Source of the DNA: an uncultured Mycoplasmatota bacterium
GTDB lineage: Bacteria; Bacillota_I; Bacilli_A; RF39; UBA660
DNA: 64,000 nt
Assembly: GCA_900549285.1 (NCBI GenBank)
Contig: URNW01000001.1
Span: 65,017-129,016, forward strand
Direction: 5' to 3'
Under the pieces are notes generated by a model. That model searched no databases, was not told where the DNA came from, and saw only the letters and a list, made by a program, of their open reading frames with translations. Shown piece after piece: positions 17,612 through 25,553 of this stretch (positions are counted from its first letter, which is position 1; each line of letters starts with the position of its first letter). Position numbers and translations under genes: made by a program.

Positions 17612-18025
17612 TTAGATTAAAATAGCTTTTTTAATTAAAAATGATTTAAAAAATGATAAATCATAAATATAGGCTGTACTAATTTGATATCTTTGCTGTT
17701 CATAGAAAATAATTGTACTCTTACCTATATTTAATAAATCTGCCAATTTCTTTTTCCTTAAATTAAGTCTTGTCTTATGTTTTTTAATATTTTTATTTCA
17801 GAATTTAATCCAATAGCTTTATTGCTCTTTTCTAAATCTGTAAATGCAAGCAAGGAGTCAACTGTAATCCTATAGAAATTAGCTAATTTAATTAAGTTAT
17901 TTAATGGAATTAGGCAATCATTAGTTTCATAATAAGAATATAAGGATCTTTTTATATTAATTATATCCAAAATAATTACGTATATTTTTTAATGAACCGC
18001 CGATATTAGTATTTGTTCTCATCAT
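17612..18025 (-). pseudogene. frameshifted XRE repressor with two HTH units
   Basis: Three fragments in two frames together make about 137 codons. The start MMRTNTNIGGSLKNIRNYFGY has GAGGAA upstream; the middle, in another frame, has IKRSLYSYYETNDC and LIKLANFYRITVDSLLAF (Cro/CI-like HTH and C-terminal segment); the end, back in the first frame, has KKLADLLNIGKSTIIFYEQ (a second HTH). The frameshifts fall near 17960 and 17760. It probably was the repressor of the decayed element. The total span is a multiple of three, so the two shifts compensate. Confidence 0.6.
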
Positions 18026-18249
18026 AACCATTTCCTCTAATTATAATTTTACTTTTTTGTAAAAATATTTGAGTTTTTTGACGTTGGCACCGACTCTTGT
18101 GGTATAATAAGATTAATCAAGATTAAAAATTTAACTCTATACCATAAATTTGTGTATCTTGATTGGGTTAGTATAAGAATAAAAAACAAACTACTCTTTT
18201 TAAATGCTTTTAAAATAAACACAAGCAAGTTCAATTAGTTATTTTAATA
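18026..18249. other. AT-rich spacer of decayed element with promoter-like sequence
   Basis: No gene is visible. TTGACG at 18078-18083 and TATAAT at 18103-18108 (19-base spacer) look like a forward promoter. A near-palindrome GTTGGCACCGAC at 18084-18095 lies in the spacer and is GC-rich for this genome. It may be the operator of the neighbouring repressor relic. Confidence 0.35.
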
Positions 18250-18506
18250 ATATTTTCATATACGAATATAGATGGAGTAGTAGAATTAGGATATACAATC
18301 TTTATACAAAATAATTATGTAACAAGTATTTTTGATAATACAAATGAAGTTGATTTACCAGATTTGACAAATGAAATTAGTACATTAAAACTTATAATAA
18401 GATTGTTTACAAATATTTAACAAAAGAATTTTATGAATTTACTGAACAGACTAGTATAGATACTTCTGGTGCAATTCAAAAAAATTATAATATAAAAAAA
18501 GTATAA
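18250..18506 (+). pseudogene. frameshifted remnant, unknown product
   Basis: Two coding-like stretches in different frames: about 57 codons ending TAA near 18420 (with NEVDLPDLTNEISTLK), then about 28 codons ending at 18506 (KEFYEFTEQTSIDTSGAIQ). They read as one gene broken by a frameshift. No start and no family recognised. Inside the decayed element. Confidence 0.4.
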
Positions 18507-18573
18507 TGTAAAAATATATTGGCGCAGCGAATTCTGAATATTTAGAATTTTCTTTAATTATAATGGAGGAAGT

Positions 18574-18840
18574 ATGAATCGAATTAAAATTATAAAAATA
18601 ATGATATGGCTTGCTTTGATTATATTTATAATATTTATATTATATTTAATGTTTGTAGAACCTTATACAAAAAATGGAAACCATATGATAACAATGGAAG
18701 AGTGCCAAGAAACTTATAACTGTGACTGTACATATGATAATGGTAAAACCTGTTTATGCACTTTAAAAAAGTGGCTTATAGAAAAGGAGTATTCTTGTAG
18801 TAGAGAAATAATTGAGGATAGCCAAATTATAAAAGAATAA
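18574..18840 (+). CDS. small Cys-rich membrane-anchored protein
   Basis: An 88-residue protein: transmembrane helix at residues 8-27, then an exterior domain with six Cys (CQETYNCDCTYDNGKTCLC and one later). Strong site GGAGGA five bases before ATG. It lies within the decayed integrative element and is the only intact reading frame there, so it could be cargo kept after the rest decayed. No family recognised; an exported disulfide-bonded peptide is likely. Confidence 0.6.
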   Translation: MNRIKIIKIMIWLALIIFIIFILYLMFVEPYTKNGNHMITMEECQETYNCDCTYDNGKTCLCTLKKWLIEKEYSCSREIIEDSQIIKE

Positions 18841-18854
18841 ACTTAATTCCATAA

Positions 18855-19173
18855 CCGAAAACTGAAAAAGGTAAAAAGGGAAAACTAATCCCACAACTTT
18901 GCGTAAACATAATACTTGATGTTATTAAATATTGTGAACAAGAAGTGAAATTATTAAAAGAAAAGTATGGAAATGATATTCAAATTGTTCCAAATTTATT
19001 TTTGGGAAAATATGGTGAATACATGTTTCCAGACACCTTAACACATAATTTGGGTAAATTTAAAGAAAACATAAAGAAGAACTAACAAAGATAATTGGAA
19101 GCAAAAACATAACTTTACATGGATTACGTCATAGTTTTTGCAACGTATTTCTAATAAGCGTGAAATCGGAGGT
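18855..19173 (+). pseudogene. tyrosine integrase C-terminal remnant
   Basis: Reading from 18855 gives PKTEKGKKGKLIPQL ... KYGEYMFPDTLTHNLGKF, ending in TAA near 19085; a shifted frame continues with SKNITLHGLRHSFCNV. HGLRHS is the HxxR box of phage-type tyrosine recombinases. The front of the gene, the frame continuity and the C-terminal Tyr are all missing. It sits directly before the repeat of the tRNA-Glu 3' end, as integrases often do. Clearly non-functional. Confidence 0.75.
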
Positions 19174-19202
19174 TCGAATCCCGTACTGATCATCATAAAT
19201 TG
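19153..19202 (+). repeat. attR-like repeat on a mosaic tRNA relic
   Basis: 19171-19202 repeats the tRNA-Glu 3' end (31/32 with 17538-17569). Just upstream, 19153-19177 resembles the anticodon arm and variable loop of tRNA-Ile (about 22 of 27 bases with the region near 17436). The result is an Ile-like middle joined to a Glu-like end, with no 5' half, so not a working tRNA. Confidence 0.65.
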
Positions 19203-19208
19203 TAATAG

Positions 19209-19233
19209 AAGCTCTAATTTTAGAGCTTTTTTA
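19209..19233 (+). terminator. terminator at right end of element
   Basis: AGCTCTAA/TTAGAGCT perfect stem followed by TTTTTT. It resembles a tRNA-gene terminator carried with the relic. Confidence 0.7.
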
Positions 19234-19483
19234 ATTGTTTCACGTTAATATAAATTTGAAGCAAGTTTATTTTAGTGCAACGAAAGCCACTATTAATCCT
19301 CAAACAATTTATCTTAAAAGTTTAAAAATAATAATATGCAATCTGAAAAATCAATGTTATACCATTACAATTTTGCAAAATAACTTTTTTAAATTATGTA
19401 AATTTAGATAATGTGTCTTCTTATATAAATGCAGAAATTGAGTATGCGATAATAAAGGAAGAGTTTATAGTCAAAGAAAAAGC
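19234..19483. other. gene-poor spacer with an open remnant
   Basis: No complete gene. A stretch without a start codon is open on the plus strand from 19347 to 19505 (includes INAEIEYAIIKEEFIV) and overlaps the vanY 3' end. It may be the tail of a lost gene; support is weak. Confidence 0.3.
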
Positions 19484-20446
19484 TTACTTATTTAAAATGA
19501 AGTAAGCGTAATATTCATCAAAAGTAATGTTATGTTCATAAATATAAGTGGCAGCATCAACCCCAACATAACGCCAGTGCCAAGCTTCCTCTTTAAATCC
19601 AGTAATATCTTCCGTATCTTTTTGGTAGCGTTGAATAAAGCCATATTTATGAGCATTTTCAGTAAGCCAATTATAAGCAGGGGAATCTTTAAAATTAGAA
19701 GTTGTAGTATTTTCTTTACTAAAAATATCCAAAGATAAACCTGTTTGATGTTCAGAATAACCAGGACGAGCAGCAATAGAATCGGCATAAGTAGTTCCTT
19801 GTGAATCTTTATAACCATCATATACTTTTTGTTGTTCTTGAAAGGTTCGATAACTAGAATTAATAATCAAATAAATACCAGCTTGATTAGCTTGATTCCA
19901 CATATCAATAAAAGCATCATAAGCAATTTTACGAATTTTATGTCCTTCCCCATAATAATATTTATTATTAATATTAACCAAATCATCTGGTTCATAAGAA
20001 GAATTCAAATGATAATATTTATTAACAAGCATTAAATAATCCTGATTCACATCTGTATCTAAATCATGAGTATAATATTCATAATCATTATTTGTATTAA
20101 CAAAAGATACAACCTGTCGAGCACTTTTGCCTTCGTTTTCATTGTGATAATGAATATAACGATCTAAATTATTTTGAATAAAATAATCATCTTTTAAAAT
20201 CTCAATTAAAAATTCATCTTTTTCTTTTTGAGCAATATCAGTTATTTCTTCTTCATCTAATTTTTGCTCTAACAGTTTTATTTCTTCTTTTTGATATCCT
20301 GCCTCTAATAACTTATACATATTTGTCTTTTTATATTGTGCATTATGATAAAACTGTATACCTATAAAAATAATAAGAGCCAAAAAGGCAATTCCTCCTA
20401 AAAAAATCCAGACATTCTTTTTTAGCTTTAGCTTTGTTTTTTTCAT
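19484..20446 (-). CDS. VanY-type D-Ala-D-Ala carboxypeptidase
   Basis: A 320-residue zinc peptidase anchored by an N-terminal helix (residues 10-31). The M15B core is complete: SSYRTFQEQ, zinc ligands in SEHQTGLSLDI, catalytic Glu and last His in EEAWHWRYVG. It trims the terminal D-Ala from cell-wall stem peptides outside the membrane. ATG 20446 is chosen because GGTGAGG lies 6 bases upstream; the longer frame has no site. Not in a van cluster, so resistance is not implied. Confidence 0.87.
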   Translation of the reverse strand: MKKTKLKLKKNVWIFLGGIAFLALIIFIGIQFYHNAQYKKTNMYKLLEAGYQKEEIKLLEQKLDEEEITDIAQKEKDEFLIEILKDDYFIQNNLDRYIHYHNENEGKSARQVVSFVNTNNDYEYYTHDLDTDVNQDYLMLVNKYYHLNSSYEPDDLVNINNKYYYGEGHKIRKIAYDAFIDMWNQANQAGIYLIINSSYRTFQEQQKVYDGYKDSQGTTYADSIAARPGYSEHQTGLSLDIFSKENTTTSNFKDSPAYNWLTENAHKYGFIQRYQKDTEDITGFKEEAWHWRYVGVDAATYIYEHNITFDEYYAYFILNK

Positions 20447-20484
20447 ATCCTCACCCAATAATATTATAACGAAGTTTTTTTTGT

Positions 20485-20513
20485 TTGACAAATCTATTTT
20501 TTCATTGTAATAT
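20485..20513 (+). promoter_or_regulatory. sigma-A-like promoter of gene at 20548
   Basis: TTGACA, 17-base spacer, TAATAT; start of the gene follows 35 bases later. Confidence 0.6.
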
Positions 20514-20547
20514 GTAATTGTAAAGTAAATAGTAAAGGATGATAAAA

Positions 20548-20904
20548 TTGAAAAATAATAAGCTAATATTAAATTATTGTAAAAATTTTGAGCGAATAGT
20601 AAATACCGATTTTTTAGAAGGAGACACCTTATCTATTCAATTAGTTAGAATATATAAAGACTTTATTTTTAATATTGAATTAACAGAACAAGAAATACAA
20701 AAAGCAATAGAAATTGATAAAATAATGGGAAGATACATTGATGACTATTTATTTAGAAAAACCTTAAAGCAAGAATTAACCAAAGTAAAAGTCAAAAAAA
20801 GTTGTAGTGATATCATCAAAACAATTGTCGAAAACATTATTGAAATCTTTCATAGAGTAGAATTTGAGCAAACAAGAAAAATATATATATCAAAATGGAT
20901 TTAA
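20548..20904 (+). CDS. small cytosolic protein, unknown
   Basis: A 118-residue protein predicted mostly helical, with an acidic middle (ELTEQEIQKAIEIDKIMGRY) and a basic C-terminal half. No membrane segment or known motif is seen. The start is probably TTG 20548, because AAAGGATGA lies 6 bases before it; the ATG at 20539 overlaps that site. It has its own promoter and a strong terminator, so it appears monocistronic. Confidence 0.55.
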   Translation: MKNNKLILNYCKNFERIVNTDFLEGDTLSIQLVRIYKDFIFNIELTEQEIQKAIEIDKIMGRYIDDYLFRKTLKQELTKVKVKKSCSDIIKTIVENIIEIFHRVEFEQTRKIYISKWI

Positions 20905-20929
20905 TAAACACAAACGTGTTTATTTTTTA
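20903..20929 (+). terminator. terminator before rnc
   Basis: AATAAACAC, loop AAAC, GTGTTTATT, then T run: a perfect 9-bp stem. Confidence 0.8.
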
Positions 20930-20979
20930 TAGAGTTTTTGTTATAATGAAGAAGAAAAAATAAAAAGAAGAGTGATCCA

Positions 20980-21627
20980 ATGAATTTTTTAGACAAATAT
21001 AATATTAAAATAACTGATAAAGATTTGATGAATACAGCTCTAACTCATAGCAGTTACTCTAATGAACATGGAGGAGAAAATTATGAACGATTAGAGTTTT
21101 TAGGAGATGCAGTTTTACAATTAATTACCAGTGAATATTTTTATAAAAAATACGACTATCAAGAAGGAGAATTATCTAAAATTAGAGCTAGTTTTGTATG
21201 TGAAGAAGCTTTAGCTCAATATGCAAAAGATGTGGGAATTGATAAATACATCAAAGTAGGGAATGGTCAAATAAAAAATATAAATGATACTATTATAGCT
21301 GATACTTTTGAATCAGTATTAGGAGCAATTTATTTAGATCAAGGCTTTGAAACAGCTAAAAAGTATGCTCTACAAGTATTAAGTCCATATGTATTAGAAC
21401 ATCATGTTTTTTTAGGGGACTATAAATCTAGATTACAAGAGATGGTTCAAACAGATAAAAAGTCATTAGAATATCGTCTAATAAGTGAAACAGGACCATC
21501 TCATAATAAAACTTTTGTATTTGAAGTAGTAATTGATGGCATTGTATATGGAAAAGGTAGCGGAAAAAGTAAAAAAGAAGCGGAACAAAAAGCTGCCTAT
21601 GATGCCTTAAAAAAGGAAGCAAAATAG
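20980..21627 (+). CDS. rnc: Ribonuclease III
   Basis: A 215-residue enzyme: catalytic signature ERLEFLGDAVLQL (residues 33-45), second acidic site DTFESVLGAIYLDQG, and a C-terminal double-stranded RNA-binding domain (RLQEMVQ ... GKGSGKSKKEAEQKAAYDAL). It processes rRNA precursors and cuts double-stranded RNA. The smc gene follows after 13 bases, the standard rnc-smc order. Confidence 0.95.
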   Translation: MNFLDKYNIKITDKDLMNTALTHSSYSNEHGGENYERLEFLGDAVLQLITSEYFYKKYDYQEGELSKIRASFVCEEALAQYAKDVGIDKYIKVGNGQIKNINDTIIADTFESVLGAIYLDQGFETAKKYALQVLSPYVLEHHVFLGDYKSRLQEMVQTDKKSLEYRLISETGPSHNKTFVFEVVIDGIVYGKGSGKSKKEAEQKAAYDALKKEAK

Positions 21628-21640
21628 GTAAGGTGAAAAC

Positions 21641-24586
21641 ATGCGTTTAAAAAATATTAGAGCCTACGGTTTTAAATCTTTTGCAGATAAAATAGATTTA
21701 GAAATAAAATCAGGAATTACAGCAATTGTCGGACCAAATGGCTCAGGAAAAAGTAATATCGTAGATGCAGTTCGTTGGGTATTAGGAGAGCAGTCAGTTA
21801 AATCGCTTAGAGGAACTGATACCATGAGTGATTGCATTTTTTCAGGTTCTAAAACAAGACCACCCCACAATAGAGCCTATGTTTCGTTAGTTTTTGATAA
21901 TTCTGATCATTACTTAAATAGTGATTTTAGTGAAATAGAGGTAAAAAGAGTAATTTATAACACTGGAGAAAATGAATATTATATAAATAATAGCAAAGTT
22001 CGCTTAAAAGATATTACTGATCTATTTTTAGATACAGGAGCAGGAAATGACTCATTTAATATTATTTCTCAAGGAAGTGTAGCTGATATCATTAGTAGCA
22101 AACCAGAAGCAAGACGTACAATATTTGAAGATGCTGCAGGAGTACTAAAATATAAAAAGAGAAAAGAAATTAGTTTAAAGAAATTAGAAAAAACGAAAGA
22201 GAATATTTCCAAAATAAAATTAGTAATTGAAGAGTTAGAAAAAAGTGTAAAGCCACTAAAAAGACAAAGTGAGATAGCTAAAAAATATATAAATTTCAAA
22301 GAAGAACTAAAAAATGTTGAAATTGCCTTGATTGCAAATGATATAGAAAAAATTAATATTGACTATAAAAAAATCAAAATAGAAGTAGAAAATTTACAAA
22401 AAGAACTTGCAAAAATGACTACAACAGGAGCGGAAGATTCTTCTAAATTAGAGAAATTAAAATTAGATAATCTTAAATTAGAAGAAAAAATAACCCAAAA
22501 AAATAATGAATTTTTATCTTTAACTGAAAATTTAGCTAGTTTAGAGGCTGAAAAATTGGTTACCATGGAACGAAAAAAATACAATACAGATAAAAACAAT
22601 TTAGAAGAGGCTATGATAAAACTAAAAGAAGAAGAATTAGCTTTAAAAAAAGAATTAACTACTGAAAAGTCAAAATTAGATGATATCATTTCTGATATAA
22701 AAGAAAAATCAATTGAAAAAGACAAAATAGATAATAACTTAATAATGGAAAAAGTGAAAAAAAATAATTTAGTTTCTAAAATAAATGATTATTCAAAAGA
22801 AATATTAGTTTTAGAAAATAAAATTGAAATATTAAAAGAAAATATCAGTAATAATTCTAAACTACCTAATGCTGTACGAAGTGTTTTAAATAATATGCGT
22901 TTAAAAGGAGTTCATAATATCATTGGGAATCTAATTGAAACAGAAAACATGTATGAATTAGCAATCACAACAGCCTTAGGAAATGCTTCTAGTTTTTTAG
23001 TAGTAGAAAATGAATCATCCAGCAAAGAATGTATTAGCTTTTTAAAAGAGAATCATTTAGGAAGAGCAACTTTCTTTCCTCTAAATATTATCAAAGCAAG
23101 AGATATTCCTAATAGTGATCTAATAAAAATTAAAGACATTCCAGGTCTAATAGATATAGCTAGCAATTTAGTAACATACGATCCAGAATATGATAATATA
23201 ATAAAAAATCAATTGGGAAATGTTATCGTCGTAAAAGATATTGATACATTAAACCAAGTTGGAAAGACATTAGATTACCATTATAAAATTGTTTCTTTAG
23301 AAGGCGAAGTATTATATCCAGGTGGTTCTATAACAGGGGGATCAATTAAAACTACTAATAATAGTTTTAATGATAAACTAAAATTAAGCGAATTAGAAGA
23401 AAAATTAGAACTAACCAAAATACAATTAAGTAATTTAAATATAGAATATCAAGAATTTAACGAAAGTTTTAATAATTTAGAACAAAAAAACAGCGATTTA
23501 TCCAAAAATTTAATTAATTTAAACGAAATTTTAAATACTCGAACAAATAAAGTGCGTTCTATAGAAGATAATTTAGCTAAAAAAGAATTAGAAATTAAGG
23601 GAAACGAAGAAATTAGTACAAACAAATTAGATCAGAAATTAGTAAGTATCTTAGAAGAATCAAGCTTTGTAGCTAGTAAAAAAGATATAGTAAATGAAGA
23701 ACTAAATAAATTAAAAAAGCAAAAATCAGAATTAGTATTACAAATAAATGAAATAGAAAGTCAAAATCATAAGACAAATTCAGAATATAATCATCTTCAG
23801 AATAATTTAAAAGAAAAGGAAGTAATACTTGGTAAATATGATGTTAAATTAGATAATTTACTATTAAATTTATCAGAGAGTTATTCAATAACTTATGAAT
23901 ATGCTTGCAACAATTATGAATTAGATATAAGTGAAGATATAGCAAGAAATAAAGTAGAAACTTTAAAAAAAGAAATTAACAATTTAGGCGAAGTAAATAC
24001 AGGAGCTATTAGTGAATATGAAAGAGTAAACGAAAGATACGAATTTTTAATGAAACAAATAAAAGATTTAGAAGACTCTAGTTTAGAATTAAATAATATT
24101 ATCACAGAGATGGATAAAATCATGATTGAAAAATTCAAAGTAACATTTGATCTAATAAGTAAAGAATTTAATCATGTGTTTAGAGCACTATTTAAAGGGG
24201 GAAGGGGAACTCTTAAATTAACAGATCCAAATGATTTATTAAATACAGGAATTGAAATAGAAGCAGAGCCACCAGGCAAGAAATTAAATTCGATTGGTCT
24301 TTTATCAGGTGGAGAAAAAACATTAACAGCGATAGCAGTTTTATTTGCAATATTAAATGTTAAACCAAGTCCATTTTGTATATTAGACGAAGTAGAAGCT
24401 GCATTAGATGAAGCCAATGTAGATACTTTTGGTAAATACTTGCAAGAAAGAAAAAATCAAAGTCAGTTTATTTTAATTACCCATAAAAAAAGAACTATGG
24501 AATATGCTGATATTTTATATGGTATTACTATGCAAGAATCAGGAGTAAGTAAAATTGTTAGTGTTAATTTAGAAGAAAACATTTAA
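21641..24586 (+). CDS. smc: Chromosome condensation ATPase SMC (short arms)
   Basis: A 981-residue SMC. N-terminal Walker A GPNGSGKSNIVDAVRWVLGE, coiled coil about 170-405, hinge about 408-575 with the conserved GGSITGGS, second coil about 580-810, C-terminal signature LLSGGEKTLTAIAV and Walker B ILDEVEAALDEANV. It forms the condensin ring with ScpA and ScpB. The family is usually close to 1,180 residues; here both arms are shorter while head and hinge are complete. The reading frame is continuous. Confidence 0.95.
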   Translation: MRLKNIRAYGFKSFADKIDLEIKSGITAIVGPNGSGKSNIVDAVRWVLGEQSVKSLRGTDTMSDCIFSGSKTRPPHNRAYVSLVFDNSDHYLNSDFSEIEVKRVIYNTGENEYYINNSKVRLKDITDLFLDTGAGNDSFNIISQGSVADIISSKPEARRTIFEDAAGVLKYKKRKEISLKKLEKTKENISKIKLVIEELEKSVKPLKRQSEIAKKYINFKEELKNVEIALIANDIEKINIDYKKIKIEVENLQKELAKMTTTGAEDSSKLEKLKLDNLKLEEKITQKNNEFLSLTENLASLEAEKLVTMERKKYNTDKNNLEEAMIKLKEEELALKKELTTEKSKLDDIISDIKEKSIEKDKIDNNLIMEKVKKNNLVSKINDYSKEILVLENKIEILKENISNNSKLPNAVRSVLNNMRLKGVHNIIGNLIETENMYELAITTALGNASSFLVVENESSSKECISFLKENHLGRATFFPLNIIKARDIPNSDLIKIKDIPGLIDIASNLVTYDPEYDNIIKNQLGNVIVVKDIDTLNQVGKTLDYHYKIVSLEGEVLYPGGSITGGSIKTTNNSFNDKLKLSELEEKLELTKIQLSNLNIEYQEFNESFNNLEQKNSDLSKNLINLNEILNTRTNKVRSIEDNLAKKELEIKGNEEISTNKLDQKLVSILEESSFVASKKDIVNEELNKLKKQKSELVLQINEIESQNHKTNSEYNHLQNNLKEKEVILGKYDVKLDNLLLNLSESYSITYEYACNNYELDISEDIARNKVETLKKEINNLGEVNTGAISEYERVNERYEFLMKQIKDLEDSSLELNNIITEMDKIMIEKFKVTFDLISKEFNHVFRALFKGGRGTLKLTDPNDLLNTGIEIEAEPPGKKLNSIGLLSGGEKTLTAIAVLFAILNVKPSPFCILDEVEAALDEANVDTFGKYLQERKNQSQFILITHKKRTMEYADILYGITMQESGVSKIVSVNLEENI

Positions 24587-24612
24587 AAAGAATAGTCGTA
24601 ACTATTCTTTTT
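24585..24612. terminator. bidirectional terminator between smc and def
   Basis: AAAAAGAATAGT, loop CGTA, ACTATTCTTTTT: perfect 12-bp stem between convergent genes. Confidence 0.85.
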
Positions 24613-25162
24613 AAATTTCTCGATATTTTTGAGCATCTTTAAAAGGGTTCTTAGGATCAATTTTATCAATAAATAGAATTCCGTTTAAATGATCTATCTC
24701 ATGTTGAAAAGCAATAGCAATATCCTCTCTTACACGAACTCGAAAACTATTTCCATCTAAATCTTGAGCTTCAACAGTAATTCTTGCATATCTTGGCACA
24801 ATTCCTTCCACTTCACGATTGATGCTCAAACATCCTTCACCTTCTCCTACATAAATCATCTCTTCACTATGACTAATGATTTTAGGGTTAATAATAATAT
24901 AATTTTTGAAGGTTTCATCTTCCAATTCCTCTACAATAACAAATATTCTTTTAGGAATTCCAATTTGAACATAGGCAAGTCCCATTCCAGCTCTTAAATC
25001 ATATTTTTTAGCATACTCTTCAATTTGACTCATTGTTAAATAAGTAATCATATCTTGAACATTTTCTTTATCTTCTTTAGATAAAGGAAATGTTACCTCT
25101 TTGCTAACTTTTCTTAAACGTTTATCCACTTCATCTAAAATTTTAATATTTGGTAATTTCAT
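24611..25162 (-). CDS. def: Peptide deformylase
   Basis: A 183-residue type 2-like deformylase. Motif 2 EGCLS (metal Cys) and motif 3 QHEIDHLNG (two metal His and catalytic Glu) are intact. Motif 1 reads GMGLAYVQIG where the family has GxGLAAPQ: the Gln is kept but Ala-Pro is Tyr-Val. It removes the formyl group from nascent proteins. The start follows an AAGGGG-type site. Confidence 0.9.
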   Translation of the reverse strand: MKLPNIKILDEVDKRLRKVSKEVTFPLSKEDKENVQDMITYLTMSQIEEYAKKYDLRAGMGLAYVQIGIPKRIFVIVEELEDETFKNYIIINPKIISHSEEMIYVGEGEGCLSINREVEGIVPRYARITVEAQDLDGNSFRVRVREDIAIAFQHEIDHLNGILFIDKIDPKNPFKDAQKYREI

Positions 25163-25224
25163 AAAACTACACCCCTTTAAGTGGCTTTATTTTATCATAA
25201 ATTTTAAAATTTGTAAAATAAAAA

Positions 25225-25240
25225 GGAAGAAAGTTCTTCC
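25225..25240 (-). terminator. terminator after YjcZ-like gene
   Basis: GGAAGAA/TTCTTCC stem; on the minus strand followed by TTTTTATTTT. Confidence 0.7.
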
Positions 25241-25422
25241 TAATTGTTATTACTCCAGCTCCATCCAGCGCCAATAATAATAACAAGTAAAATAAATAAG
25301 ACGATCCATATAGCGGCTCCTATACCATAGCCACTTGTATATCCAGCATATCCTGTATTACAACAAGGTTGGTATCCACCATAGCCACCGCCATAGTAGC
25401 CATTATTTCCATAATAATACAT
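25240..25422 (-). CDS. YjcZ-like tiny membrane protein
   Basis: A 60-residue peptide: Gly/Tyr-rich head (YYGNNGYYGGGYGGYQP) with two adjacent Cys, then one transmembrane helix (IWIVLFILLVIIIGAGW). The helix with its closing Gly-Ala-Trp resembles the YjcZ/tiny-TM family found in spore formers and often under sporulation sigma factors. AGGAGG precedes ATG. Role unknown; association with spores is inferred from family and neighbours. Confidence 0.65.
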   Translation of the reverse strand: MYYYGNNGYYGGGYGGYQPCCNTGYAGYTSGYGIGAAIWIVLFILLVIIIGAGWSWSNNN

Positions 25423-25553
25423 ATTTATACCTCCTTTATGTATCTATTATAGTTTACTCATTTAGGCACCATTTTGACATTAAAATTTTATAATTCATAA
25501 AATTTCTTTAAAATAAATAAGGAATATGATAAACTATATATAGGGTGTTATTA

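Noticed and set aside
19484..20446. Vancomycin-resistance locus
   Set aside because: VanY-type carboxypeptidase alone is a common wall enzyme; no vanHAX-like genes are nearby and ddl looks like a normal D-Ala-D-Ala type.
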